A stretch of 36,830 nt of DNA. Source: Roseiflexus sp. (GTDB lineage: Bacteria > Chloroflexota > Chloroflexia > Chloroflexales > Roseiflexaceae). Shown here piece by piece: positions 16,154 to 25,674 of the stretch. The stretch's first letter is position 1; every line of letters begins with the position of its first letter. Location: the NCBI GenBank assembly GCA_017743475.1, contig JAGHYV010000048.1:1-36830 (forward strand). The letters are read 5' to 3'. The position numbers were made by a program, and so were the translations under genes. The notes under the pieces are model-generated. The model had not been told where the DNA came from. It worked only from the letters and a program-made list of their open reading frames with translations, and searched no databases.

Positions 16154-17169
16154 TCACACCGTTGCTGTAATTGTCGTCAGCGGCACGTCAGTCGTTAGTG
16201 GCAGATCGACGCGACCGCGACGTCGGCTTGACTCATAAGTGGCGAAGATCAACTCTGTTGCCCGCAGTGCGCGACGCGCCGACACTTCTAGTTCACGCCC
16301 GCTCTTCAGCGCGTCGATCAGATCCAGGATTGCGCGTGTATGGCAGGCTTTGTCGCGCAATCCTTCACCCACATCGATATTCTGCCATTCTGACGCGCCG
16401 CGATGCCAGAGGTGCAATGGCGCCTCGTCGCTCTGCCCAATCTCGATCAGTCCCTCATCGCCGTAGATGAGATGATAAGCGGAGGGAAGGCGCTGTCGCC
16501 TGTCAGCAGCATGTCGGTGACGCCGTTGCGAAAGCGGAATTGACTGATCCCCTGACTCTCGACCGCCACGCCGAAGATAGTGTGCAGTTTGCAGGTACCG
16601 ATCTGACCGATAACCCATTCAGCCGGAGTTTTGTCATTGAAGAACAGCGCGTCGAACCAGTGCGTCCTCCAGTCGAAAAGGTTGTCGCACGTCGCTTCCA
16701 TGCGCCGCAATGCGCCAATCGTGCTAGCGCGCAGCAGATTGCGCCGAAACGGGGCGCCAAAACGTCGCCGGTGGTTGAAGGTCGACCGTGTGACGCTGGC
16801 TTCACATACTGTGACCATCCGCTTTGCCTCCTCAAAGGATAGCGCCATTGGTTTTTCGCAGTGAACGGCGCGCATGTCAGCTTCTGCGCAGGCAATGACC
16901 ATTTCAGCATGAAAGTGGGGCCAGGTGCAGATGCTGACAATATCGAGGCGCGCCCTTGCCAGCATGTCACGGTAGTTCTGGTACGCAGCATCGCCGCTGT
17001 GCTGTTCCTGAAACGCCCGTGCATGATTGAGATTCAGGTCTGCCAGTGCTACCAGATGCGCATCAGGAGCGGTACAATACGCACGCGCGTGCATATGCGT
17101 CATGCCGAAACTGGTTGCGCCAGTGGAACGCCAAGGGTTTACCGGAGCTGATGATGCCAATCTGAACAC
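16154..17169 (-). pseudogene. Gfo/Idh/MocA-family oxidoreductase, frameshifted
   Basis: The main frame (about 17130-16490) holds HARAYCTAPDAHLVALADLN, ARARLDIVSICTWPHFHAEM, CAEADMRAVHCEKPMALSFE (the family's 'H.lcEKP.a' motif) and the start of the C-terminal sheet. Near 16485 it shifts to the frame that completes AYHLIYGDEGLIEIG and RALRATELIFATYESSRRRG. The first beta strand, VQIGIISSGKP, lies in yet another frame at about 17130-17160, so the NAD-binding glycine loop is also out of register. These enzymes oxidise or reduce sugars or sugar-like substrates with NAD(P). No ribosome site is obvious. It sits between the PSP1-like gene (22 nt upstream) and ppk2 (23 nt downstream). Confidence 0.75.
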
Positions 17170-17191
17170 TATGGTGTGGTGATCCCTTTTC

Positions 17192-18421
17192 TCAAGAATT
17201 GCGAGGACGGCGACGGCGACGCGGACGCTGCGATATGGATGATTGCGATGCAGATTCTGGCGTGGATGGCGTGATCTCGTCAGTGCGCACCCCGGAGTCG
17301 TGATGATGCCCGGCGGATTTCTTTGGTGACGGCGGGGTCGCCGAATGTTTCAATGGTTGGTGAACGATGGGTAGATCGTCGGACAGCATATCAAGGTCTT
17401 CCTCGTCAAGCAGTTCGAGCGGTGGATCATCGACGCCTTCTTCAAGCCAGGCCAGCGCCTCGAGCACCTCTGGATTATCGATCGAGTCGCGCAACAGTCG
17501 CTTCTCGCCTCGCTGTTCCTGATCAGTGCGACGTTCTGGACGTTCTGATTGGCTCAGTCTGGCAGCTGGCGTGATCCCTTCGGCGTTGCGACTGCGCGCA
17601 ATCTCGCCAACCTGACGGGTAGCCTCCTGTATCTGCGTGGGTGAGAACTCTTCTTGCATCCCGGTGCTGGCGAGTGCGACAATCACCGTTTCACGCAGCA
17701 CATTAACCCCCACCACCTCACCTGGTCCGTCTGGCGTCTGCACCCATGTGCCTTTGCGCGGCATCCGGCTCTTGACACTCACGTACTGTTCATGTTCGTA
17801 GGAAAGGCAGCAGAGCAACCGCCCACAAACTCCGCTAATCTTCGTCGGGTTGAGCGGGAGGTCCTGGTCTTTCGCCATTTTGATCGACACGCGTGCGTAG
17901 TCGGGAAGGAATGTGGCGCAGCAGAGCAGACGACCGCACGGACCAATGCCGCCGAGGAGTTTCGCCTCGTCGCGCGGACCGATCTGGCGGAGTTCGATGC
18001 GGGTGCGGAATATACGCGCCAGATCGCGTACCAGGGCGCGGAAATCGACGCGTTTTTCGGCAGTGAAGTAGAATGTCAGGCGCGAGCCATCGAACGAGTA
18101 CTCGGCTTTCACCAGGCGCATTGGCAGTCCGTGTTCCTGGATTTTTTCGGCGCAGCGAGCGATCAATTCGTCCTGACGACTGTTCAACTGGCGCAGACGC
18201 TCGAAATCGATCGGTTCTGCGCGGCGGAGAACCGGTTTCAGTTCACCAACGATCTCTTCTGGATCGACCAGTCGCGGTGGATAGGCGACTTTTGCGAGTT
18301 CCGGGCCGCGCACTGTTTCGACAATCACGTGGTCGCCCTGGGATAATCCCTCAATACCATTCGGATCGAAATAATAGGTCTTTCCTGAGTCTTTGAAGCG
18401 AATACCAACCACAACGGGCAT
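17192..18421 (-). CDS. PSP1 domain protein (RicT/YaaT-like)
   Basis: The start is ATG 18421 (MPVVVGIRFKDSGKTYYFDP), behind CGAGG; an upstream in-frame ATG at 18511 gives an implausible leader. The product is about 409 residues. The PSP1 core includes GDHVIVETVRGPELAKVAYP, ELRQIGPRDEAKLLGGIGPC and two cysteine motifs, GPCGRLLCC and VCGRLLCC. In Bacillus RicT these belong to a Y-complex that binds iron-sulfur clusters and affects RNase Y and development; here the function is inferred from family only. GTWVQTPDGPGEVVGVNVLR is a small barrel-like region after the core. The last 120 residues are acidic then arginine-rich and low complexity (SISQRPRRRRRPRNS), which may contact RNA. Confidence 0.88.
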   Translation of the reverse strand: MPVVVGIRFKDSGKTYYFDPNGIEGLSQGDHVIVETVRGPELAKVAYPPRLVDPEEIVGELKPVLRRAEPIDFERLRQLNSRQDELIARCAEKIQEHGLPMRLVKAEYSFDGSRLTFYFTAEKRVDFRALVRDLARIFRTRIELRQIGPRDEAKLLGGIGPCGRLLCCATFLPDYARVSIKMAKDQDLPLNPTKISGVCGRLLCCLSYEHEQYVSVKSRMPRKGTWVQTPDGPGEVVGVNVLRETVIVALASTGMQEEFSPTQIQEATRQVGEIARSRNAEGITPAARLSQSERPERRTDQEQRGEKRLLRDSIDNPEVLEALAWLEEGVDDPPLELLDEEDLDMLSDDLPIVHQPLKHSATPPSPKKSAGHHHDSGVRTDEITPSTPESASQSSISQRPRRRRRPRNS

Positions 18422-18499
18422 AGCAACCTCGTGTTCTTCCTGATAAACTCGTAGGCAATAGCGCTCCGAAGATGCCGGTTTTGCCCTCGTTTCTGCACA

Positions 18500-18530
18500 A
18501 TTATACGCCACCAGCAGCGATCCGGGTCAG
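18500..18530 (-). promoter_or_regulatory. Promoter for the PSP1-like gene
   Basis: On the minus strand TATAAT (18505-18500) is perfect. A CTGACC hexamer stands 19 bp upstream, which is weak and long-spaced. The -10 lies about 80 nt before the ATG at 18421 and just after the cyclase stop, so the PSP1-like gene may start its own transcript. Confidence 0.4.
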
Positions 18531-18536
18531 CGCGCC

Positions 18537-20084
18537 TCACTGCGCGTTTGTCGAACCGATTGTGCGGGATCGGTGTGCCGGTGCACGACCGATTACTTTA
18601 TACGTATGGACGAGTTGTGCTTTGCCCTTCAACTGGTAATCGCCCATCTCATGGACAATGAACGCATCGCCGATGGCGTTGCGCGTCGCTTCAGAGATCA
18701 GCACTGAATTGAGATCAGCGCGACTTTCGAGACGTGCCGCAGTGTTGACGGTATCACCGATCACGGTATACTCCAGGCGCTGACGGGTGCCGAAGAAGCC
18801 AGCGTAGACTGGACCGGTGTTGATGCCGATGCGGAAGTCGAACGCTTTGGACGGATCGAGTTTTTCGATCAGGCGACGGTGCGCTTCGATCATGTCGAGA
18901 GCCGCATCGACTGCCTGGATGGCAGTGGTGTGATAATCCTGGTATTCGTTCACTTGCGGCGCGCCAAAGATCGCCATAATCCCATCGCCGATATACTTAT
19001 CGAGCGTGCCGTTGTGCTGGAAGATAACCTCGGTCATCTCGTGGAGGTACTCGTTGAGCAGGTCCTGCACTTCGCGCGGCGAGAGGCGCTCGGAGAGGGA
19101 TGAAAACCCCTTGATATCAGCGAAGAGAACGCTCACGATCAACTCCTGTGGTTCACGCAGGCGACCGTGTTCGGAGAAGTAACTGGCAACGTCGCGCGCT
19201 ACGCTGGGGGAGACGAAGCGCTCGAACAACTGGCGACTAGCCTCCTGTTTTCGCAGTTCTTCTGTCAGCCTGGCGCGCTCAATTGTGACCGCAGCCTGAT
19301 TTGCGATTGCTGCCAGCAGGTCGCGCTCACGCGAACCGAACCGGTCGCGCCCTGGGGAATCCAGATAAATCAGCCCGATCGCGCCCTGCTCCACCAGGAG
19401 GGGAGCGCACAGCGCCGAGCGAATGTTTGCGCTAATAATACTTTCGGTGCCGCCAATTTCGAGGCGTGCATCACGAGTGAGCACCACTTCGCCAGCTTCG
19501 AGCGCTTTGCGAACGATGGTCGAACTGATAACCACCTCCTGGCGCAACGGCGGATGGATGACCCGCGGCACGAGTTCGTTCTCGCGTTTTAGCAGCAGCA
19601 GGGCACGCTGCGCCGGGATCAGACGGAGCACCTCCTCGATAATTGCGTCGAGCAATTCGCCCATATTGATGATAAGGTTGAGGCGTCTGGAGATGCGGAA
19701 GAACTCTCGCAGGTCAATGTTCAGTTCCGGTACGACGACGCCACTGGCCTCAGATGCGACCGGGAAGTAGCGACTATCATCGAGAACGACGTTCTGTGCT
19801 GCACGTTCCTCGAAGCGCAGTTCGAACGGACCGATCTGAACCACGTCGCCGTCGCGCAGTTGCTCTTCTTTGATCCGCAATCGATTGACGAAGACGCCGT
19901 TGCGACTGTTGGTATCGCGCACCCATACATCGCGTCCATTCATGAAGATCTCTGCATGGTAGCGCGACACAATTGCGTGGTTGAGTACAATATCGTTCTC
20001 CAGCGCGCGCCCGATGCGTAACCCGCGCGCTTCGATCGGGTAGGTCTTGCGCTCACCGTTGATGTCGAGGGTGATCAACGCCAT
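18537..20084 (-). CDS. FHA-GAF-class III adenylate/guanylate cyclase
   Basis: The product has 515 residues. The FHA domain (about 1-100) has GLRIGRALENDIVLNHAIVS, RYHAEIF and DTNSRNGVFVN, the usual phosphothreonine-binding positions. A GAF domain (about 135-290) begins ELNIDLREFFRISRRLNLII and contains APLLVEQGAIGLIYLDSPGR. The C-terminal class III catalytic domain (about 320-505) has SVLFADIKGFSSLSERL with the first metal aspartate, DKYIGDGIMAIFGAPQ with the second, and YTVIGDTVNTAARLES. It would make cAMP or cGMP, switched by phosphopeptide binding and a small molecule or light/redox input through GAF. No membrane segment is seen. It is the first gene of the minus-strand array. Confidence 0.92.
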   Translation of the reverse strand: MALITLDINGERKTYPIEARGLRIGRALENDIVLNHAIVSRYHAEIFMNGRDVWVRDTNSRNGVFVNRLRIKEEQLRDGDVVQIGPFELRFEERAAQNVVLDDSRYFPVASEASGVVVPELNIDLREFFRISRRLNLIINMGELLDAIIEEVLRLIPAQRALLLLKRENELVPRVIHPPLRQEVVISSTIVRKALEAGEVVLTRDARLEIGGTESIISANIRSALCAPLLVEQGAIGLIYLDSPGRDRFGSRERDLLAAIANQAAVTIERARLTEELRKQEASRQLFERFVSPSVARDVASYFSEHGRLREPQELIVSVLFADIKGFSSLSERLSPREVQDLLNEYLHEMTEVIFQHNGTLDKYIGDGIMAIFGAPQVNEYQDYHTTAIQAVDAALDMIEAHRRLIEKLDPSKAFDFRIGINTGPVYAGFFGTRQRLEYTVIGDTVNTAARLESRADLNSVLISEATRNAIGDAFIVHEMGDYQLKGKAQLVHTYKVIGRAPAHRSRTIGSTNAQ

Positions 20085-20149
20085 AGTGCGATCTCCTGCG
20101 TTCCGAATAGCGTCGGAGCGAGCGTTGCCCTGTCCACACCTGTTCTGCT

Positions 20150-20178
20150 AGTATAGCAGACGCCATAGCGCGCGGCAA
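20150..20178 (-). promoter_or_regulatory. Promoter for the cyclase gene
   Basis: On the minus strand TTGCCG (20178-20173), a 17-bp spacer and TATACT (20155-20150) lead to a start about 60 nt before ATG 20084. The -10 sits inside the inverted repeat CTGCTA-gta-TAGCAG (20145-20159), which could be an operator. Confidence 0.5.
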
Positions 20179-20244
20179 TTTTTAGGATGGGGCGTAGGTG
20201 CACAGCGCCACTGCGCCTTGCAGAGATGCAGCGGCACTGCACCC

Positions 20245-21795
20245 CTACTGTGTCGCTCGTCGCGCGATTAGAACGCCGCCTGTCAACAGGATCACGCCCA
20301 GCACTGCCATCCATCGCGTCCCGTTCGATGCGTCGGTAACCGGAAGCGCTGCAGGCGGCGGTACAGGCGCAGCATCCCCTGATGGCTCTGGCGAGGACAC
20401 TTGTGCCGGGCTGTGGAATGCCAGGTCCTGTCAGACAGTCTCGTCTTCCGGAAGGGTGATCAGGATTGCCCCCGAACGGAAGTTCCATGCTCTGGAGGGA
20501 CAATCAGTTCCACGCCGTACGTTCCCGGTGTAGGGTTCTCGATGACATCATTATCCATTGCTTTCGGTTATGGTCGTCCGAATCATTGATGCGCACAGTC
20601 ATCCCGGCGGTCGGGACGCCGGTCGTCAGATTGATAACTGTTCTCATATGCGCCCCAGACGCTGCATAGGGCGCGTCTCCTCAGAGCGCGGCTCTTTGGG
20701 AACGACAACGGGTGTCAGGGTCGGGCGGGGTGGCAACCCTTGCGCTTGCGCCGGGCGCGACAGGATATCGTTCCAATGTTCAACAGGATCAACCATCCTC
20801 CTGTGGTGATCGATACAGTGGTAATGAATTGCCTGGCGTTCATGTGTTTGTTACCTTACGCCTGACGCTCCGCCTCTGGTCACGGTGAGCAGTGCAGGTG
20901 GTGTCTGCAATAACACCGAAGCAGTGGTTCCCAGGTAGACGGCTGGTTCGTGCAGTGCGGGCGTGAAGACACGCATCCCAGGGTTGCTGTTACTGCTGCA
21001 TCCGGGCGCTGCCACGGACGCCCTGATGATCTGTTGCCTTCAATCCTCCACCTGCATTGTTCAACGTTCAATGTTCCCGCCTGGTCGTGCATATGCTGGT
21101 CGATCCGGCAGGAGCAACGATTGCGCTGGTCCAGTTAAGGAAGGTACGATGGCGTCTATAGCAGCGCAGGCGGATTGATCCTGCTGACGATAGTTCTTGC
21201 TCCTGTCCGGCGACGTGTTGGCATTGCCATCAATCAGAGCGCCGCGCAGCATGGCAACGCCGTACAGCACGCCATTACCACTGGTTTGCGTTCCGGTGAT
21301 CGTCGCACGTTCGAGTTGAGATCCATATCAGAAATTAGCGCACTGCTGTCACCACCAGCCCGGTTGCGGCTGAAAGTACTGCTGACAGTGATTTCGTAGT
21401 ATGCCAGAATTGCCCCGCCTTCGCCCGTCGTCTGGTTGCCACTGAGGGTTATGCCGGTCACCGTTGCTGGATCAACGAATCCATCAGTACGGAACGTGAT
21501 AGCGCCGCTGCTATGCTCCGACCAGTTGTCGCGAAAGATGCCGCTGGTAATCGTCGTCGTTGTCTCAGTAGAGCGCTCCGCCTTCGGCGCTGCTAGCAGT
21601 CCATGCGCGGTTGTTCCCGAACACGGCACGATTGAGCGTCGGTTCAGAGTTGCACACAACAATGGCGCCACCGGCAAACGTTGCCCGGTTATTCTCGAAG
21701 GTAACGCGGTTAAGGGTCAGTAGGGCGTTACGTGCCAGGATTGCACCCCCCTCGTCATTGTCTGATGCAATCTCGTCTGAAATATCTGATTAATA
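20245..21795 (-). pseudogene. Degraded surface protein: beta-helix repeats and LPxT-like C-terminal anchor
   Basis: Reading the minus strand from about 21790, one frame gives GGAILARNALLTLNRVTFEN, NRATFAGGAIVVCNSEPTLN and RAVFGNNRAW, then stops (TGA near 21575). The next frame continues ITSGIFRDNWSEHSSGAITF and ITLSGNQTTGEGGAILAYYE. These are regular right-handed beta-helix coils. Downstream (about 21250-20500) the frames are scrambled. The final stretch reads PPPAALPVTDASNGTRWMAV, then a hydrophobic helix and IARRATQ before TAG at 20245-20247. That is a sortase-like C-terminus (LPxT, membrane helix, arginines), although the fifth residue is Asp, not Gly. No intact gene remains between 20085 and 22194. 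Confidence 0.65.
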
Positions 21796-22021
21796 ACCGG
21801 CATGACGCTCTGGGTCATCCATCCTGGATTACTCCAGGGGCATGTGTGCTGGTGCATTAACCAGAGGCGGTGTGCTGCGTGCACCTGAGGGGCGTCGCTG
21901 AATGCAGATTGTGGCAAAATCTGTGCCGCGCGTAAACACTCGACAACGAAAACTCGCGTATCATAATTTGTGGCGCGTGTCAAACATGCGACAACAATAC
22001 AGTATAAAACGCCTGACGTTG

Positions 22022-22030
22022 TGCTATAAT
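22022..22030 (+). promoter_or_regulatory. Extended -10 promoter for the pot operon
   Basis: TG-C-TATAAT at 22022-22030 is a perfect extended -10 element. No good -35 hexamer lies upstream, which extended -10 promoters tolerate. It gives a leader of about 160 nt before potA, in which I see no clear riboswitch. Confidence 0.45.
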
Positions 22031-22194
22031 TCAGTATCAATCACAATCCGACCGGGATGTACGCTTCCATCTCCGCCGCAACGATGCCGGTTCACTCTCG
22101 TTTCGCCGGATGTATGCAATGATGCCGACCGGCGAACGCACTAGCGTAGCGGAGGCTGTCCTTTATCTATCTTATGACGCGCTGTTGTTGAACA

Positions 22195-23313
22195 ATGCAA
22201 GCCGGACGCGCTATGAAACAAGGGATAGCGGTTGATCTCCGCAACGTTGTCAAGCGATTTGCAAATGTTTGCGCTGTCGATCACGTCTCTATGCAGATCC
22301 GCGACGGTGAATTCTTCTCAGTGCTTGGTCCTTCCGGTTGCGGCAAAACTACCACCCTGCGGATGATTGCCGGTTTCGAGTTTCCCACGTCGGGCGAAAT
22401 CCTGCTCCATGGCAAATCGGTCGGAACCACGCCACCCTTCCGGCGCAATGTGAATACCGTCTTTCAGTCGTACGCGCTGTTCCCGCATATGACGGTCGCG
22501 GAGAATGTCGCCTTCGGTTTGCGAATGAAGAAGGTTCCACAAGCTGAAATCGCGCGGCGGGTGACCGAAGCGCTCGACATGGTGCGCCTGAGTGATTTTG
22601 CCGCCCGCCGTCCCCGTCAACTCTCCGGCGGTCAGCAACAGCGGGTGGCGCTGGCGCGTGCTCTCGTCAATCAACCCGAAGTGCTGCTGCTTGACGAGCC
22701 GCTTGGCGCGCTCGACCTGAAACTACGCAAGGAGATGCAACTCGAACTGAAGAGTCTGCAAGAACGGGTTGGCATCACCTTCATCTATGTTACCCATGAT
22801 CAGGAAGAAGCGCTGACCATGAGCGACCGGATCGCAGTAATGAGCGCCGGGAAGGTATTGCAGATCGGCACGCCGACCGAGATCTATGAGCGCCCGGTCT
22901 GCCGTTTTGTTGCCGATTTTATCGGCGAGACCAATTTCATTGAAGGAAAGGTCGAAGCACTTGAGCGCGGTGGAATTGTCTCTATTCTCTCTGACGACGG
23001 GTTAACGCTGCGGGGGCAGACCATTCGCCCGGTCGAATCGGGAGCGCACGTTACCCTTTCGATCCGTCCAGAGAAGGCGTTTCTCTCGGTGCAGGAGCCG
23101 CCGCCTGGTACACCGAACTGTTATCAGGTGCGGGTGGAACGGGTAGCATATATTGGGAGTGATACGCGCATCGACGTGCGCTTAGGATCGCGATTGTTCG
23201 ATCTCTGGGAACAGAACAGTCGCTCAACGCTCGACCGCGACGCCTACTGGCAACCTGGCGAAACAGGGTATCTTTGGTGGCCCGCCGAAAATGCGATCAT
23301 TCTGACCGAGTGA
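22195..23313 (+). CDS. potA: Polyamine ABC transporter ATPase
   Basis: The product is about 372 residues from ATG 22195; ATG 22213 ([16 protein letters not shown]) is an equally likely start. All ABC motifs are intact: Walker [22 protein letters not shown]-loop [15 protein letters not shown], signature [20 protein letters not shown], Walker [14 protein letters not shown], and the H-loop [22 protein letters not shown]-terminal TOBE-like regulatory region includes [15 protein letters not shown] and [13 protein letters not shown], as in PotA. It powers uptake of spermidine or putrescine together with the two permeases and the binding protein encoded next. The gap to potB is 12 nt, so they are co-transcribed. 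Confidence 0.93.
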   Translation: MQAGRAMKQGIAVDLRNVVKRFANVCAVDHVSMQIRDGEFFSVLGPSGCGKTTTLRMIAGFEFPTSGEILLHGKSVGTTPPFRRNVNTVFQSYALFPHMTVAENVAFGLRMKKVPQAEIARRVTEALDMVRLSDFAARRPRQLSGGQQQRVALARALVNQPEVLLLDEPLGALDLKLRKEMQLELKSLQERVGITFIYVTHDQEEALTMSDRIAVMSAGKVLQIGTPTEIYERPVCRFVADFIGETNFIEGKVEALERGGIVSILSDDGLTLRGQTIRPVESGAHVTLSIRPEKAFLSVQEPPPGTPNCYQVRVERVAYIGSDTRIDVRLGSRLFDLWEQNSRSTLDRDAYWQPGETGYLWWPAENAIILTE

Positions 23314-23325
23314 CCGCGCGAGGTA

Positions 23326-24237
23326 ATGATGGCTGCTGATACGCTTGCTTCCGACTCCCAACCGCGCGAGGGGCGCATCGCTGCCATCCTGCGCCGTAAT
23401 GAGCGACTACAACTTGGTCTGCTGTTGTTCCCCGGTCTCTTCTGGCTTGTCACGTTCTTCGCACTGCCACTGGTCATAGTAGTCTTCTATAGTTTCGCCG
23501 TCAATGGTCCCGGTGGGCGGATCGAGTGGACGTTTACGCTGGAGAATTATCGCATCCTGTTTACGGAAAGTCTGTATGTCAACGCCTACTGGCGCTCGAT
23601 CTGGGCAGGCATCTGGACGACGCTCATCTGTCTCCTTCTGGGCTACCCTCTCGCGTACTATATCGTCCGCAGTCCGCCGCACTGGCGCACTGTGTTGCTC
23701 TTTTTGGTCCTGATCCCTTTCTGGACCAACTTTCTAGTGCGCACCTATGCCTGGATGCTTATTCTGTCGAACAATGGCATCATCAACAGTGCCATTCAGT
23801 CGCTGGGTCTGCCGCGCGTTGCGCTTTACCCTTCCGAGGGGGCAGTGCTGGTCGGTCTGGTCTACGGTAGCCTGCCGTTCATGGTGTTGCCGATCTATGC
23901 TTCGCTGTCACGCTTCGATTTTACGCTGATGGAAGCAGCTGCCGATCTGGGCGCCAGCCAGGTGCGCGCGTTTCTGAAGGTGATGCTGCCGCTGACGATG
24001 CCAGGCGTGGCTGCCGGGTCGGTTCTGGTGTTCATTCCGACGGTCGGGCAGTTTGTGGTTTCCGACCTGCTCGGCGGGGCGAAGGTTGATTATTTGGGGA
24101 ATCTGCTGCAACGCCTTTTTACCCGCTCGAATCCGCCGAACTGGCCCCTAGGGTCGGCAATGGCGATTGTCTTCATGGTTGTGCTGACCATAGCGATTGT
24201 CATCTATTTCCGTGCGACGATCGAGGAGGATCGGTGA
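23326..24237 (+). CDS. potB: Polyamine ABC transporter permease 1
   Basis: The product has 303 residues with about six membrane helices. LLFPGLFWLVTFFALPLVIV is the first, followed by a periplasmic loop (WTFTLENYRILFTESLYVNA) and LLFLVLIPFWTNFLVRTYAW, typical of PotB. The cytoplasmic EAA loop that docks to the ATPase reads LMEAAADLGASQVRAFLKVM followed by LPLTMPGV. The start is ATG 23326 or ATG 23329, 13-16 nt after potA. Permease 2 follows after an unusual 352-nt repeat-bearing gap. Confidence 0.92.
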   Translation: MMAADTLASDSQPREGRIAAILRRNERLQLGLLLFPGLFWLVTFFALPLVIVVFYSFAVNGPGGRIEWTFTLENYRILFTESLYVNAYWRSIWAGIWTTLICLLLGYPLAYYIVRSPPHWRTVLLFLVLIPFWTNFLVRTYAWMLILSNNGIINSAIQSLGLPRVALYPSEGAVLVGLVYGSLPFMVLPIYASLSRFDFTLMEAAADLGASQVRAFLKVMLPLTMPGVAAGSVLVFIPTVGQFVVSDLLGGAKVDYLGNLLQRLFTRSNPPNWPLGSAMAIVFMVVLTIAIVIYFRATIEEDR

Positions 24238-24446
24238 AGGTTGAAGGTTTGGAAGGTTGAAGGTTGAACGTTGAAGGTTGAACGTACCGTTCGATTATTT
24301 TTTGACGGATGGCTTCCTGATGCGATCTGCGACTTGACAAATAACAACCTGGCTGCGAGGACGCACCCGTTTTATGGCATCAGGAAGCCTCGCATGAAAA
24401 CAAGCGAACCGAGAGTTGAACGTTGAAGGTTGAACGTTGAACGTTG
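24238..24446. repeat. GTTGAAGGTTGAACG repeats flanking an inverted-repeat element
   Basis: Tracts built of GGTTGAA and GTTGAACGTT units occupy 24238-24285 and 24414-24446. Between them lies a perfect 13-base inverted repeat, GGCTTCCTGATGC (24311-24323) and GCATCAGGAAGCC (24377-24389), separated by 53 bp. No coding frame is present. The block splits potB from potC and resembles a small inserted element, or a stem-loop in the mRNA. The rest of the gap (24447-24589) shows only the potC ribosome site GTGGGAG. Confidence 0.7.
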
Positions 24447-24589
24447 CGCTGGCACCGTGTGTATTCGTTGGGGCGTTTGTTTATTCGCCAGCGGAACCAC
24501 AGAGGTGTTGGGAGTGTAGAGTGCGCTATTGGGTTGCGTATTCACGCATTTGCTAGAGCATTCGTTTACTCGCTGGTGGGAGTCTGATT

Positions 24590-25450
24590 ATGGTCGATGT
24601 TCAAATGTCGCAATCGGTGCGCGTTGCAGGATCCGAACGTCGCCGTTCGTTCGGATCGCTAGCGCTCAGCATACATACCGCGCTGACGATGGCGTTTCTC
24701 TATGCGCCGATCGTGGTGCTGGTGCTTTTCTCATTCACACGCGACAGTTTCGGCGTGCGATGGACAGGTTTCACCTTTGACTGGTACGTGCGCCTACTTG
24801 CCGATCAGCGCCTGCTCAGCGCTGCAATGAACACGCTCATCGTTGCGCTGATCTCTACCATGGTTTCGACGATCATCGGTACAATGACGGCGCTGGCGAT
24901 GGAACGCTACCGTTTTCGCGGACGTACTGGCTTCGACGCTCTCCTCTACCTGCCGATCGTCATTCCCGAAATCGTCATGGCGCTGGCGCTGCTTGTCTTC
25001 TTCGCCTTCTCCTTTGGACTGCTCGAATCTCTGTTCGGCGTTCGTTTCCAGTTCGGGCTGGCAACAGTAACGATTGCGCACATCGCCTTCACAATCTCGT
25101 TCGTTGTCATTGTGGTACGCGCCAGCCTCAAGGGGTTCGACATGCGCCTGGAAGAAGCAGCGCAGGACCTCGGTGCAAACGAATGGCAGACGTTCCGCCA
25201 CATCACGCTGCCCCTCATTATGCCAGGCGTCATCGGCGGAGCGCTGCTCGCATTTACCCTCTCACTCGACGATTTCGTGATCACCTTCTTCACCACCGGT
25301 TCCGGCGTATCGCTGCTGCCGGTCGAAGTGTATGGGCAGGTTAAACGCGCTATTACGCCAAAGATTAACGCAATCTCGACACTAATGCTGGTGGTGTCGA
25401 TTATCCTGGTGTTCCTGTCGCAATTCGTGCAGAGTCGACGGAAGATATAA
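24590..25450 (+). CDS. potC: Polyamine ABC transporter permease 2
   Basis: The product has 286 residues, PotC-like: LALSIHTALTMAFLYAPIVV as first helix, then FTFDWYVRLLADQRLLSAAM, TALAMERYRFRGRTGFDALL, and the EAA loop DMRLEEAAQDLGANEWQTFR with HITLPLIMPGVIGG. SLDDFVITFFTTGSGVSLLP is the conserved PotC segment. It pairs with PotB to form the channel. The ATG at 24590 has GGGAG about 9 nt upstream. A 224-nt non-coding gap precedes potD, in which I see no gene or clear signal. Confidence 0.92.
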   Translation: MVDVQMSQSVRVAGSERRRSFGSLALSIHTALTMAFLYAPIVVLVLFSFTRDSFGVRWTGFTFDWYVRLLADQRLLSAAMNTLIVALISTMVSTIIGTMTALAMERYRFRGRTGFDALLYLPIVIPEIVMALALLVFFAFSFGLLESLFGVRFQFGLATVTIAHIAFTISFVVIVVRASLKGFDMRLEEAAQDLGANEWQTFRHITLPLIMPGVIGGALLAFTLSLDDFVITFFTTGSGVSLLPVEVYGQVKRAITPKINAISTLMLVVSIILVFLSQFVQSRRKI

Positions 25451-25674
25451 CAACAAGGTGAGAGGTGTGAGGAAAGAGACAAGAAGGCGCAAAAATGTAG
25501 AGACGTTGTACCGCACTATCTCGCGCACATGTGGTCGTAACGAGGGTTGCACTGCATCGTGCGCAGGCGGTTGGGACGAAGGTTGACAGGTGGAGGTTAG
25601 AGTTGAGTTGCATTGGGGGCGAGTCACGGACTGAAAGGGAGGAAGTGATCTAACCCCTAAGAAAGGAAGCTAAT

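Noticed and set aside
17654-18346. Plus-strand frame of 230 codons opposite the PSP1-like gene
   Set aside because: The minus strand encodes the PSP1 core with both cysteine motifs; the plus frame has no recognisable domain or ribosome site.
22318-22674. Minus-strand frames inside potA
   Set aside because: All ABC ATPase motifs are in the plus-strand frame; these are shadows.
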